This document shows positions 1 through 8,738 of a stretch of DNA of 64,000 nt, one piece after another. Each line of letters starts with the position of its first letter. The first letter of the stretch is position 1. Origin of the DNA: Arthrobacter humicola (GTDB taxonomy: Bacteria; Actinomycetota; Actinomycetes; Actinomycetales; Micrococcaceae); contig NZ_JAFKON010000011.1 in the NCBI RefSeq assembly GCF_022803015.1, positions 1 to 64,000 on the forward strand. Direction: 5' to 3'. The position numbers were made by a program, and so were the translations under genes. The notes under the pieces were generated by a model, which saw nothing but the letters and a program-made list of their open reading frames with translations, searched no databases and was not told where the DNA came from.

Positions 1-95
1 GCTCGTTAATCGCATGCAGCCTCCCCGTCTCATACCTACACGACCGGTGCCACCTCGTCCGCTTCTCTTTTTTTTTTTTTTTTTTTTTTTTAATG
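1..95. other. Non-chromosomal contig end with poly-T run
   Basis: This stretch precedes a sequencing adapter and includes 24 consecutive T at 68-91. Its composition does not match the infB coding sequence that follows the adapter. I read it as library or assembly artefact rather than genome. No gene should be called here; apparent proteins in this region are adapter translations. Confidence 0.85.
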
Positions 96-129
96 GTCTC
101 GTGGGCTCGGAGATGTGTATAAGAGACAG
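96..129 (+). other. Illumina Nextera transposase adapter
   Basis: The 34 bases match the Nextera read-2 transposase adapter: they begin GTCTCGTGGGCTCGG and end in the 19-bp Tn5 mosaic end (AGATGTG...GAGACAG). Forward translation gives the well-known artefact peptide GSEMCIRDR and reverse translation gives LLYTSPSPRDH. The true chromosome starts at 130. Confidence 0.97.
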
Positions 130-2552
130 GTCCCCGTCCCGGCAACAACCCGTTCGCCACGTCCCAGGGCATGCCCCGCGGCCGCGGCGGCGACAACGAA
201 CGTCCCTCGCGTCCGGGCAACAACCCGTTCGCTCCTTCCCAGGGCATGCCCCGTCCGGGCGGAAGCCGCACCGAGGGTGAACGCCCCGGTGGTCCGCGCC
301 CCGCAGCAGGCGCAGGCGGCCCCCGTCCGGGTGGTCCCCGTCCGGCAGCAGGCGCAGGCGGCCCCCGCCCCGGCGCCCCGCGTCCGGCCGGCGCTCCCGG
401 CGCCGGTCGTCCGGCAGGAGCCGGCGGCAACCGCCCGACTCCCGGCATGATGCCTAACCGCACCGAGCGTCCCGCACCCGCTGGTGCCGGCCGTCCCGGC
501 GGCGGAGGCCGTGGTCCGGGCCGTCCGGGTGGCGCTCCGGGTACCGGTGCTCCCGGTGCCGGTGGCGGCGCTCCGGCCGGTGGTGGCTTTGGTAAGGGCG
601 GTCGCGGTCGCGGCGGCACCCAGGGTGCCTTCGGTAAGGGCGGCGCAGGCCGTGGCAAGCAGCGCAAGTCGAAGCGTGCCAAGCGTCAGGAACTGGAGCA
701 GATGAGTGCTCCGTCGCTGGGTGGCGTGAGCGTACCCCGCGGCGACGGCAACACCGTAGTCCGGCTTCGCCGTGGCTCGTCCATCACGGACTTTGCCGAC
801 AAGATCGAGGCAAACCCGGCAGCACTGGTGACGGTCCTCTTCCACCTCGGCGAAATGGCCACGGCCACGCAGTCGCTGGATGAAGAGACCTTCGCCCTGC
901 TCGGCGAGGAGCTTGGTTACAAGCTCCAGGTTGTGTCCCCGGAGGACGAGGAGCGCGAGCTGCTCTCCACCTTCGACATCGACTTCGACGCCGAACTGGA
1001 AGCCGAAGGCGATGAAGACCTCGAGGCACGTCCTCCGGTTGTCACCGTCATGGGTCACGTTGACCACGGTAAGACCCGACTGCTCGATGCCATCCGCAAG
1101 TCCGACGTTATGGCGGGCGAGCACGGCGGTATCACGCAGCATATCGGTGCCTACCAGGTCACCCACGCCCACGAAGGCATCGATCGCAAGATCACCTTCA
1201 TCGATACTCCGGGCCACGAGGCGTTCACCGCCATGCGTGCCCGTGGTGCGAAGGTTACCGACATCGCCATCCTGGTGGTCGCAGCGGACGACGGCGTCAT
1301 GCCGCAGACCGTTGAGGCCCTCAACCACGCCCAGGCGGCCAACGTGCCGATCGTCGTGGCCGTGAACAAGATCGACAAGGAAGGCGCCAACCCGGACAAG
1401 GTCCGCGGCCAGCTGACCGAGTACGGCCTGGTTCCGGAAGAATACGGTGGCGACACCATGTTCGTGGAGGTCTCTGCCCGCCAGAACCTGAACATCGACG
1501 AGCTCCTCGGCGCCGTTCTGCTCACCGCAGACGCTGCCCTGGACATGCGCGCCAACCCGAACAAGGACGCCCGCGGTATCGCGATTGAAGCCAACCTGGA
1601 TAAGGGCCGCGGTTCCGTGGCCACCGTCCTGGTTCAGTCCGGTACCCTGCACGTCGGCGACACCATCGTGGCAGGCACGGCCCACGGCCGCGTCCGTGCG
1701 ATGTTCGACGACGACGGCAGCGCCCTGACCGAGGCCGGCCCGTCCCGCCCCGTGCAGGTGCTGGGTCTGTCCAACGTCCCGCGCGCCGGTGACACCTTCT
1801 TCGTGACCGCTGACGAGCGTACCGCCCGCCAGATCGCCGAGAAGCGTGAAGCCGCCGACCGCAACGCCGCCCTGGCCAAGCGCCGCAAGCGCATCAGCCT
1901 GGAAGACTTCGACCAGGCCGTCGCCGATGGCAAGATCGACACCCTCAACCTCATCCTCAAGGGTGACGTGTCCGGTGCCGTGGAAGCCCTCGAAGACGCG
2001 CTGCTCAAGATCGACGTCGGCGAGGGTGTCCAGCTCCGCGTCATCCACCGCGGTGTCGGTGCGATCACGCAGAACGACGTCAACCTGGCAACGGTCGACA
2101 GCGCCGTCATCATCGGCTTCAACGTCAAGCCCGCCGAGCGTGTTGCCGAACTGGCAGACCGCGAAGGCGTGGACATGCGCTTCTACTCCGTCATCTACGC
2201 AGCAATCGATGACATTGAGGCAGCCCTCAAGGGCATGCTCAAGCCGGAGTACGAAGAGGTCCAGCTTGGCACCGCCGAGGTCCGCGAAGTGTTCCGTTCC
2301 TCCAAGTTCGGCAACATTGCAGGCTCGATCGTCCGCTCCGGTGTTATCCGGCGCAACGCCAAGGCCCGCATCAGCCGCGACGGCAAGATCATCGGTGACA
2401 ACCTCACCGTTGAGACGCTCAAGCGCTTCAAGGACGACGCTACCGAGGTCCGCACGGACTTCGAGTGTGGTATCGGTCTTGGCTCGTTCAACGACATCAC
2501 CGAAGGTGACATCATCGAGACCTTCGAGATGCGCGAGAAGCCGCGCGTCTAG
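130..2552 (+). CDS. infB: Translation initiation factor IF-2 (5' truncated)
   Basis: IF-2 is the GTPase that places initiator fMet-tRNA on the 30S subunit and promotes subunit joining. The frame is open from the adapter junction. It starts inside the Arg/Gly/Pro-rich N-terminal region, which contains a duplicated RPGNNPFA-SQGMPR block (about 135-175 and 213-256). The G domain is intact: GHVDHGKT (G1, about 1051), DTPGHE (G3, about 1204), NKID (G4, about 1363) and SAR (G5, about 1473), followed by the elongation-factor-like and C-terminal domains. About 807 codons are visible. Full actinobacterial IF-2 is usually longer, so I estimate 100-200 N-terminal residues are lost. An internal ATG at 171 is not the real start. 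rbfA follows. Confidence 0.97.
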
Positions 2553-2578
2553 GTTGGTTTAGCAGTACAGGTGCGGGG

Positions 2579-2705
2579 CCGTTGGATTTTCCGGCGGCCC
2601 TGCACTTTTCCGCCGTAGAGGGGGCCCCGCCCCTACGCTGGGTGGCCCGATGCCACTCCCGGGCCCCCTCCACGGCTCCAAAGGGCCGCCGGAAGAATCC
2701 AACGG
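2579..2705. repeat. Long imperfect inverted repeat between infB and rbfA
   Basis: The arm at 2579-2600 (CCGTTGGATTTTCCGGCGGC...) is complementary to 2683-2705 (GGGCCGCCGGAAGAATCCAACGG) with one inserted base. Pairing resumes inside: GTAGAGGGGGCCC near 2615-2627 against GGGCCCCCTCCAC near 2661-2673, around a short GTGGC/GCCAC tip at about 2642-2655. The whole element folds as one extended stem of roughly 45-50 bases per arm. It has no T-run. It could be a processing or attenuation structure in the infB-rbfA transcript, or a decayed palindromic element. Confidence 0.8.
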
Positions 2706-2806
2706 GAGTCCGTCGTAGACTCGCCTTAGGCGCGTGGCATGAAAACCCAACTGGTGTACGGCAGCCGTTACAGCGCCGTCGTACATCCAAATTTTTAGGA
2801 GTGGAA

Positions 2807-3316
2807 ATGGCTGATCCCGCACGGGCCGCCAAGTTGGCGCAGCGGATTAAGGTTGTCGTTGCTGAGGCGCTGGGCCGGAGGGTGAAGGATCCCCGCCTGG
2901 AAGGCGTCACCGTGACTGACTCTCGGGTGACCAACGACCTGCAGCACGCAACTGTTTACTACACCGTGTTCGGTGACGAGGTGGCCCAGGCCGATGCCGC
3001 CAAGGGGCTTGAGAAGGCCAAGGGCGTGCTGCGGCAGGAAGTCGGGCGGAACATCACCGTGCGGCTGACTCCGACGCTCGAGTTCGTGGCTGACCAGATC
3101 CCTGTCAACGCCTCGAACCTTGAGGAGCTGCTCCGGGCGGCGAAGAAGCGGGACGCCGAGGTGGCCGCGCTTGCCGAAAGTGCAAAGCACGCCGGCGACG
3201 CCGATCCTTACAAGAGTGACACTCCGCAGGACGTGGAGCTCGACGAGGACGACTTTGACGAAGAGGACTTGGACCTCATTGACAACGACGCAATCGATGA
3301 GGACCGCAACAAGTAG
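2807..3316 (+). CDS. rbfA: Ribosome-binding factor A
   Basis: RbfA binds the 30S subunit and is needed for late maturation of the 16S rRNA 5' end, especially in the cold. The 169-residue product begins MADPARAAKLAQRIK and has the KH-like fold region with the family segment RRVKDPRLEGVTVTDSRVT at about 27-45. The C-terminus is a strongly acidic Asp/Glu tail (about 140-169), common in actinobacterial RbfA. The ATG at 2807 is chosen because AGGAG lies just upstream (2797-2801) and the protein start matches the family; the same frame is open further upstream but codes nothing recognisable. It lies 254 bases after infB, separated by the inverted repeat. Confidence 0.95.
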   Translation: MADPARAAKLAQRIKVVVAEALGRRVKDPRLEGVTVTDSRVTNDLQHATVYYTVFGDEVAQADAAKGLEKAKGVLRQEVGRNITVRLTPTLEFVADQIPVNASNLEELLRAAKKRDAEVAALAESAKHAGDADPYKSDTPQDVELDEDDFDEEDLDLIDNDAIDEDRNK

Positions 3317-3327
3317 GAATGCCTTCC

Positions 3328-3369
3328 ACAGCAGGGGCCGGAACCGGTAACGGATCCGGCCCCTGCTGT
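3328..3369. terminator. Convergent hairpin after rbfA
   Basis: A perfect 15-bp stem (ACAGCAGGGGCCGGA at 3328-3342 against 3355-3369) with a 12-base loop lies between the stops of rbfA and the converging leftward gene. No strong T-run follows on either strand, which is usual for actinobacterial terminators. Confidence 0.8.
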
Positions 3370-3386
3370 TCCGGGTCTTGGTGCTG

Positions 3387-4526
3387 CTAGGTGCCAGAGG
3401 CGCTATTTTGCGATGCGTGCTTGAGGCTCAGGACCGCGACTTGGCCGTTGGGGGGTGTTGTCGAGGGGCCCTCAGGCGGAAGGGCGTTGACGGTGGCGTA
3501 CAGCGTGGAACCTTGAAGGGCGACGTCGGCCGTGAGCCCAGCGCTCAACAGCGTGCTCTGCCGGCCGGAGTCCCCGTCGATCTTGAGGACTCCCATACCA
3601 AACAGGGACGCGACGAACACGTCGCCGTCGTTATCGACCGCCAAGCCGGTGGGGGACAGGATCTTGTCCGCGAACACCTTCACGTGACCGTTGTCCGGAT
3701 CCACCTTGAAGACGGCGCCCCTGGCCCCAAAGGACGGGTCCTCGGGTCCTCCCGGCAACGACGTGACGTAGAGCCAGCCGTCCGGCCCAACCCCAACATC
3801 GGTGGGTACCGGCTCGAAGTCGTAGCTCCGCCCGACCACGCAGGCCGGCAGGTGGTTGGCGGCTGCGGCTTCGGCCGTAATCGTGAACGGCCGAGGCGGC
3901 AGTACAGCGACGGTCCGTGTCTTCCCGCTCTCTATATCAACGGACACCACGCTGTTTGCGCCCGCATCCGCCACATAGAGGGTGTGGCCGGAGACGGTAA
4001 TCCCGTATGGATGGGAATCCACTTCACCGTTGTAGGCCGCCGGCATCTCGGGCGGCAGCAGCGCTGCGCACCCGTTCGGCAGGTTGCGGAAGCCGTAGTG
4101 GACTTCTCCGTCGGCGTTATGCCCAGCTTCCAGTGCGGCGAAGTCGCCGTAGGTGCGTTGCCGACCGTCGCCATCGATGGTGTGAACATGACCGGCGAGC
4201 GGACGTTGGTCCTCGGGCCCAGCGCCCTGGCTCTCGAGGAAGTAGGTTGTCGATCCGCGCTGGGCATTTCCGGCGACGTCCCAAGCAGGATTCGAGTAGA
4301 GGACGCTCTTGGTACCGTGAGCGTCGATCCGGGTCAGCCGGCCCGCGAATTCTTCGCTGACCGTGACGGTTTTGTCATGGCCGGCGCTGACATGAAGCGG
4401 GGCCACCAGTCCGCCCGCCAGAGTGGCCGGTGGCTGTCCGTTCGGGGTGGCGGCCGCAGCCGTGAGGGTGGAAAGGAACACCGCGGCGATAGCAGCCGCG
4501 GATGGAAATGTCATTAGTTTTCTCAT
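3387..4526 (-). CDS. Secreted ScyD/ScyE-like beta-propeller protein
   Basis: Predicted exported protein of 379 residues. It starts MRKLMTFPSAAAIAAVFLST with a Sec-type signal peptide ending near AAAA (about residue 26). The mature part is built of short beta-propeller-like repeats rich in DGxxYV, ADAG and PTGLAVD signatures (for example PTDVGVGPDGWLYVTSLPGG and LSPTGLAVDNDGDVFVASLF), as in NHL/SMP-30-like and ScyD-family proteins. The ATG at 4526 is chosen because GGGAG lies about 6 bases upstream and the signal peptide begins there. Substrate and role are unknown; no scytonemin pathway is present. It converges on rbfA and shares a 234-bp divergent region with the thioredoxin gene. Confidence 0.72.
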   Translation of the reverse strand: MRKLMTFPSAAAIAAVFLSTLTAAAATPNGQPPATLAGGLVAPLHVSAGHDKTVTVSEEFAGRLTRIDAHGTKSVLYSNPAWDVAGNAQRGSTTYFLESQGAGPEDQRPLAGHVHTIDGDGRQRTYGDFAALEAGHNADGEVHYGFRNLPNGCAALLPPEMPAAYNGEVDSHPYGITVSGHTLYVADAGANSVVSVDIESGKTRTVAVLPPRPFTITAEAAAANHLPACVVGRSYDFEPVPTDVGVGPDGWLYVTSLPGGPEDPSFGARGAVFKVDPDNGHVKVFADKILSPTGLAVDNDGDVFVASLFGMGVLKIDGDSGRQSTLLSAGLTADVALQGSTLYATVNALPPEGPSTTPPNGQVAVLSLKHASQNSASGT

Positions 4527-4760
4527 GGTGTGCTCCCGTGGCCGTGATGAAGTATCCACAGTTCGAGACCGATGAAGATCGGGGAAGCACAGCCGGAAAC
4601 CCACGCCTGCTTCCCAAGCGGATTGTATTCCAGCGGGCCGGCGAAGTCGACAGTTCCCGCGGACGCTCATTTCTCCTGGCTTGTCTCCTGTCCTCGGCGT
4701 CGGTGACCTTCGACTCTATGCCCGTCCAAGTGCAGGCGAGTCCCATGGACCCATGAGTGC

Positions 4761-5216
4761 GTGTATGCGGGAAGGCACCGGCGTGCCGTGGAATCCAGCC
4801 TGACCAAGTGCCCGCACTGCGGGAAGACCAACCGGATTCCCGCGGCGGCTGCCGGGCACCCGCGCTGCGGCAATTGTGGCCAGGATCTTCCGTGGATAGT
4901 GGCGGCGGGTGACGCAGATTTTCCGGTTGTGGCGGAGCAGTCTTCGGTTCCGGTTCTCGTCGATTTCTGGGCGGCCTGGTGCGGGCCGTGCCGGATGGTC
5001 AGCCCGGTGCTGGACAAGTTGGCGGTGGAGCGGGCCGGTAAGGTCAAGCTCGTGAAGGTCGACGTCGACACCTCCCCGGAGCTGTCCCGCCGGTTCGATA
5101 TCCAGGCCATTCCAACGTTGCTTGTCATCAAGAACGGGGCAGTGGCGGCCCGCCAGGCTGGAGCGCCGCAAGCCGCGGCCCTCCGCAGTTGGCTCGACGC
5201 CGCGCTGTCCGCCTAG
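4761..5216 (+). CDS. trxC: Thioredoxin with N-terminal zinc ribbon
   Basis: Thiol-disulfide oxidoreductase of the thioredoxin-2 type. Two CxxC pairs (Cys17/Cys20 in CPHC and Cys36/Cys39 in CGNC, counted from the GTG at 4761) form a zinc ribbon. The catalytic WCGPC is at residues 73-77 and the cis-proline loop is IPTL. It should reduce cytoplasmic disulfides and may resist oxidative stress. The start is uncertain: GTG 4761 has no ribosome site, while GTG 4788 lies 12 bases after GGGAAGG and would trim nine residues. The 3' end overlaps the opposing small gene by 4 bp. Confidence 0.9.
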   Translation: MYAGRHRRAVESSLTKCPHCGKTNRIPAAAAGHPRCGNCGQDLPWIVAAGDADFPVVAEQSSVPVLVDFWAAWCGPCRMVSPVLDKLAVERAGKVKLVKVDVDTSPELSRRFDIQAIPTLLVIKNGAVAARQAGAPQAAALRSWLDAALSA

Positions 5217-5422
5217 CGGCGTCTTGAGCGTCCTCGGGCTCCCAGGCCGCCGCCCAGCACGGGAGATCCCATGCCCAGGAGATAGCCGAAGTCGTACCAG
5301 TTTCCCGCACGGGCGGAGTTGTAGAACGGGAATTCACTCCAGAAGCCGAAGACATGGGCGATCAGGACGATCCATGCCGTCAGCCCATTCCAGAAACCCC
5401 ACAACAGGTCTTGCCACCACAC
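5213..5422 (-). CDS. Small Trp-rich membrane protein
   Basis: A 69-residue protein starting at GTG 5422 with GAGGGAG six bases upstream. It is rich in aromatic residues (WWQDLLWGFWNG at residues 2-13), has one membrane helix (about 10-27), an aromatic motif NWYDFGYLLGMG (about 41-52) and a basic C-terminal tail. I recognise it as a conserved actinobacterial hypothetical of this layout, but no function is known. It overlaps the last 4 bp of the thioredoxin gene tail to tail. Confidence 0.75.
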   Translation of the reverse strand: MWWQDLLWGFWNGLTAWIVLIAHVFGFWSEFPFYNSARAGNWYDFGYLLGMGSPVLGGGLGARGRSRRR

Positions 5423-5509
5423 GATGTACTCCCTCGGCCGGAAATCGGCGGCGCCCTGTCGGGCCAGCCCGCAGCCAGTACACCGGGCAGGCCTGGAATC
5501 GCCGTGAGC

Positions 5510-6721
5510 TCAGGCTAGGGCGCCAGCTTCGCCGGCGATAGGGCCGGTTGACCCGTCGGTGCCCGCAGGCTCGCGCGCAGGGATGCGCCCGAGGCCCTCC
5601 ACCAGATCGGCTTGACTGCCGCAGAGCGCGATCCGGATCCAGCCCTCGCCGATCGAGCCGAACGCCGTGCCGGGGGCGAAGGCCACCCCGGAGTCCGCCA
5701 GGAAGCGGCGCGTCCATGACCGGACATCCCCGCCACTGGCATGCGAGACGTCCGCCCACAAATAGAACGCGCCTTGGGCCGCGAGGTAGCGGATGCCGCG
5801 GGCGCGCAGCACCGCCGAGGCCGCGTCGCGGTTGGCCCGGTAGTGGGCATGGGCGTGGCTGACGTAGTCCTGCGGACCGGTCAGCGCTGCCAGCGCGGCG
5901 TACTGCGACGGCGAGGCCACGCACGACACGATCGACTCCATGACGTTGTTCATCTTCTGTTCCAGCCCCGGCGGGCAGATCAGCGCACCGATCCGCAGTC
6001 CCGTCAGCCCGTAGGTTTTGGAGAGCGTGAGCGAGGTGAAAACGCGTGCTTCGCCTGGGGCGTCGCTGTCGAAGCGGGCCGGGCTGATGTGCGGGACATC
6101 GTAGGTGAACGCCTCGTAGCATTCGTCCGAGATGACCCACAGATCGTGCCGCCTCGCCAGCTCCACGAGCCGGCGGGTCAGATCCTCGCCCAGGACAGCA
6201 CCGAGCGGGTTGGACGGGGAATTCAGGATCAGGACCTTGGTGCGGGGCGTGATGAGCGCCTCGATGTCCTCGATCCGCGGCTGGAAATCGTGCTCCGGGT
6301 ACAGCGGGTAGCGGACCGGAACGGCGTGCAGCAGGCTGGACGTCATCGCGAAGGTGGGGTAGCCGGGATTTGGGATGAGGATCTCATCCCCGGGGGAGAG
6401 CAACAGGCTCATGGCGAAATGCAGGCCCTGCTGGGCGCCGTCGACCACGTAGACGCGCTCCGCGCCGACCGGCGTCGCATTGTGTTCACGGAAGCGGGCG
6501 GCGAAGGCCTCCCGCAGCGCGGGGATTCCGGCGTTCGGTGTGTAGTTGGTCTCGTCCCGGTCGAGGCAGGCCATGCCGGCCTCGAGGACATGGCGGGGGA
6601 CTGCGAAGCCCGGCTCCCCGATACTCAGCACGATCGCACCGGGCGTTCCCCAGGCGGCTTCGGTGATCTCGCGGATCTGGTTGATCGGGACGTCGCGGAC
6701 ATGTGCGGCAAGCTCGGGCAT
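5510..6721 (-). CDS. Class I/II pyridoxal-phosphate aminotransferase
   Basis: Fold-type I PLP aminotransferase of 403 residues. It has the family order: substrate-side IGEPGFAVP (34-42), PNPGYPTF (118-125), NSPSNPLG (168-175), the ring-binding Asp199 in ISDECYE, and the PLP lysine Lys235 in LTLSKTYGLTGLRIG. The closest classes are aspartate/aromatic aminotransferases; the amino donor cannot be told from sequence. ATG 6721 is chosen over the in-frame ATG 6730 because a TAGGAT box (6729-6734, minus strand) ends 7 bases before it, an arrangement seen throughout this window; TAGGAT would overlap the longer start. It is divergent from truB. Confidence 0.9.
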   Translation of the reverse strand: MPELAAHVRDVPINQIREITEAAWGTPGAIVLSIGEPGFAVPRHVLEAGMACLDRDETNYTPNAGIPALREAFAARFREHNATPVGAERVYVVDGAQQGLHFAMSLLLSPGDEILIPNPGYPTFAMTSSLLHAVPVRYPLYPEHDFQPRIEDIEALITPRTKVLILNSPSNPLGAVLGEDLTRRLVELARRHDLWVISDECYEAFTYDVPHISPARFDSDAPGEARVFTSLTLSKTYGLTGLRIGALICPPGLEQKMNNVMESIVSCVASPSQYAALAALTGPQDYVSHAHAHYRANRDAASAVLRARGIRYLAAQGAFYLWADVSHASGGDVRSWTRRFLADSGVAFAPGTAFGSIGEGWIRIALCGSQADLVEGLGRIPAREPAGTDGSTGPIAGEAGALA

Positions 6722-6728
6722 GTCTGCC

Positions 6729-6734
6729 ATCCTA
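6729..6734 (-). promoter_or_regulatory. Leaderless -10 box for the aminotransferase gene
   Basis: TAGGAT on the minus strand, 7 bases before ATG 6721. Transcription would start at or next to the start codon. Confidence 0.5.
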
Positions 6735-6792
6735 ACGCCCGGCGTCCGCGGTGGCGGCGGGACGGTGGGCGTCGGGGCAGGGCTTGCCCGCA

Positions 6793-6798
6793 TATACT
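6793..6798 (+). promoter_or_regulatory. Leaderless -10 box for truB
   Basis: TATACT ends 7 bases before GTG 6806. A GGGAGG sits at 6799-6804, but only one base from the start codon, too close for a normal ribosome site, so a leaderless message fits better. Confidence 0.6.
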
Positions 6799-6805
6799 GG
6801 GAGGC

Positions 6806-7804
6806 GTGCTTTCTGGACTGGTGATAGTAGACAAACCGCAAGGTTGGACCAGCCACGATGTGGTTGGACGGATGCGGCGGATTGCCGGTACCCGAAAGGT
6901 TGGCCACGCCGGGACACTGGATCCGATGGCCACCGGCGTTCTGGTGGTGGGCATCAACAAGGCCACCCGGCTGCTGACCTACATCGTGGGCACGTCCAAG
7001 ACCTACACGGCCACCATCAGGCTCGGTGAATCCACCGTGACAGACGATGCCGAAGGCGAGGTCACCGCCACCCGCAGCGCCGCCGGGGTCACCGAAGACG
7101 CCGTCCGCGCCGGCGTCGCGGCACTGACCGGGGAAATCGAGCAGGTTCCCAGCAGCGTCAGTGCCATCAAGGTCAACGGCGAACGCGCCTACGCCCGGGT
7201 CCGGTCCGGTGAAGAGGTCAAGCTCGCAGCCCGGCCTGTAACGATCCACCGCTTTGAGATCCACGAGACCCGTCCCGTCCACGACGGCGAGGCCCTCGAC
7301 GTCGACGTCACCGTGGAGTGCTCCTCCGGTACCTACATCCGTGCCCTGGCCCGCGACCTCGGCGATGCTCTCGGCGTCGGCGGCCACCTGACTGCACTGC
7401 GGAGGACTCAAGTGGGTCCATACACCCTTGATCAGGCGCACACCCTCGAACAATTGGCCGAGACGCTGGACGTCCTGGAAATCTCGGACGCCGCACGGGC
7501 ACTCATGCCGAACCGTGAACTCAGCGAGGCGGAAACCACCGAGATTTCCTTCGGCCGCAGAATCGGAGCCGGAGCAACCGCAGGCACGCCCGAGGCAGCG
7601 ACCGCGGACAAACCGGCAGCGGCGTTCGCGCCAGATGGTTCGCTCGTGGCCCTCCTGGCCGATGCGGGAAGCTACGCCAAACCTGTGCTCGTCTTCGCGC
7701 CGGATAATGAAAAGCCGGGCAACGAAAAGCCCGGCAACGGCAAGCCGACTACAGAAAAGCGGCCAACAGATAAGCAGCCCACCGAAAAGCTGGCCGGCCA
7801 GTAG
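6806..7804 (+). CDS. truB: tRNA pseudouridine-55 synthase
   Basis: TruB isomerises U55 in the T-loop of most tRNAs to pseudouridine. The 332-residue product carries VDKPQGWTSHDVV (8-20) and the catalytic motif GHAGTLDPMATGVL with Asp39, then the thumb and PUA-like C-terminal part. The tail from about residue 290 repeats GNEKP/TEKxPT units and is low-complexity. GTG 6806 is preferred because TATACT ends 7 bases upstream. Its stop overlaps the next start by one base (TAGTG), giving a small operon with two membrane-protein genes. Confidence 0.95.
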   Translation: MLSGLVIVDKPQGWTSHDVVGRMRRIAGTRKVGHAGTLDPMATGVLVVGINKATRLLTYIVGTSKTYTATIRLGESTVTDDAEGEVTATRSAAGVTEDAVRAGVAALTGEIEQVPSSVSAIKVNGERAYARVRSGEEVKLAARPVTIHRFEIHETRPVHDGEALDVDVTVECSSGTYIRALARDLGDALGVGGHLTALRRTQVGPYTLDQAHTLEQLAETLDVLEISDAARALMPNRELSEAETTEISFGRRIGAGATAGTPEAATADKPAAAFAPDGSLVALLADAGSYAKPVLVFAPDNEKPGNEKPGNGKPTTEKRPTDKQPTEKLAGQ

Positions 7805-8157
7805 TGGACGCGTATTTCTACATCATTCTGGTGGTTGGCCTGCTCTCCAGCATCATCTGCGTCGTCGCGGGCCTCCTGAAAAAGGCGCCCAACGACACGA
7901 CGATACTGTCGGTGGCCGCCGTCGAACTTGCCCTCCTGGTCTATCTGGGGGGTTCGATTGTCCGGGTGGCCAGCGGCGAGCGGATCGCGGGAGAGTCCTG
8001 GGAGTTCTGGGGCTATCTGGCCACGGCGCTGATCCTTCCGATCGGGGCCGTTTACTGGTCCATCCTGGAGCGGACCCGCTGGAGCAACTTTGTCCTGGCC
8101 GCCGTCGGCGTCACCGCCCTGGTGATGGCGGCGCGCATGAACCAGATCTGGTATTGA
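7804..8157 (+). CDS. Small four-helix membrane protein
   Basis: A 117-residue hydrophobic protein from GTG 7804, overlapping the truB stop by one base. Four membrane helices are visible (about 4-24, 34-52, 68-86, 92-110). No domain is recognised. Translational coupling to truB and a one-base gap to the next gene suggest the three are co-transcribed. Confidence 0.75.
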   Translation: MDAYFYIILVVGLLSSIICVVAGLLKKAPNDTTILSVAAVELALLVYLGGSIVRVASGERIAGESWEFWGYLATALILPIGAVYWSILERTRWSNFVLAAVGVTALVMAARMNQIWY

Positions 8158-8158
8158 G

Positions 8159-8728
8159 ATGGAAGAGGCAGAAAACGTGAGCGCAAACTCCCCGCACGAC
8201 GGCACCGGAAACCCGGCGGCGCCGGCGTCCCGGACCCCTGGGCCGGCGGACGCTGGATCCGCCGACACTGCGCCGGCGGAAACCGCGGCGCCGGGCACTG
8301 GGGCGACTGAAACTGCGCCGGCAACGACCGATACCCGCAACACCGGGCCGGGACGGCTGCTGATTGCTGTCTATGCCGTCTTCGCGATTTCGGCGACGGC
8401 CCGGGCCGGCTACCAGATTCTCACGAAGTTTTCTGAGGCGCCGCTGGCGTACATGCTGTCCGCGTTCGCCGCCGCCGTCTACGTCGTGGCCACCGTGTCG
8501 CTGGCGAAGCCGGGGCGCACCGCGTTCAAGGTCTCGGTGGCGGCAGTCCTGGTGGAGCTTGTGGGCGTCCTGGTGGTGGGAGCACTCAGCGTGTTCGACT
8601 CGGTGAACTTCCCGCATGAGACGGTGTGGTCCCTGTTTGGCCGCGGCTACGGATTCATCCCGCTCCTGCTGCCGATCCTGGGACTTATCTGGCTGTACCG
8701 CCGCCGCCCTGCGCGCCGGGACCACTAA
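8159..8728 (+). CDS. Membrane protein with disordered Ala/Thr/Pro N-terminus
   Basis: A 189-residue protein. Residues 1-62 are low-complexity (Ala, Pro, Thr, Gly, Glu) and probably disordered; the rest has about four membrane helices (about 66-82, 92-113, 120-142, 163-180) and a basic C-terminus. It resembles a common actinobacterial hypothetical membrane-protein type of unknown function. ATG 8159 lies one base after the previous stop. Confidence 0.72.
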   Translation: MEEAENVSANSPHDGTGNPAAPASRTPGPADAGSADTAPAETAAPGTGATETAPATTDTRNTGPGRLLIAVYAVFAISATARAGYQILTKFSEAPLAYMLSAFAAAVYVVATVSLAKPGRTAFKVSVAAVLVELVGVLVVGALSVFDSVNFPHETVWSLFGRGYGFIPLLLPILGLIWLYRRRPARRDH

Positions 8729-8738
8729 CTCCGGCTGC

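Noticed and set aside
90..2048. Very long leftward open frame opposite infB
   Set aside because: It begins inside the sequencing adapter and lies wholly antisense to infB; long antisense frames are common at this G+C content.
3387..4526. Scytonemin-type pathway gene
   Set aside because: Only a beta-propeller fold resemblance; no other pathway gene is present.
5741..6805. Upstream extension of TruB
   Set aside because: It is antisense to the aminotransferase; TruB homology begins at 6806 beside a promoter box.
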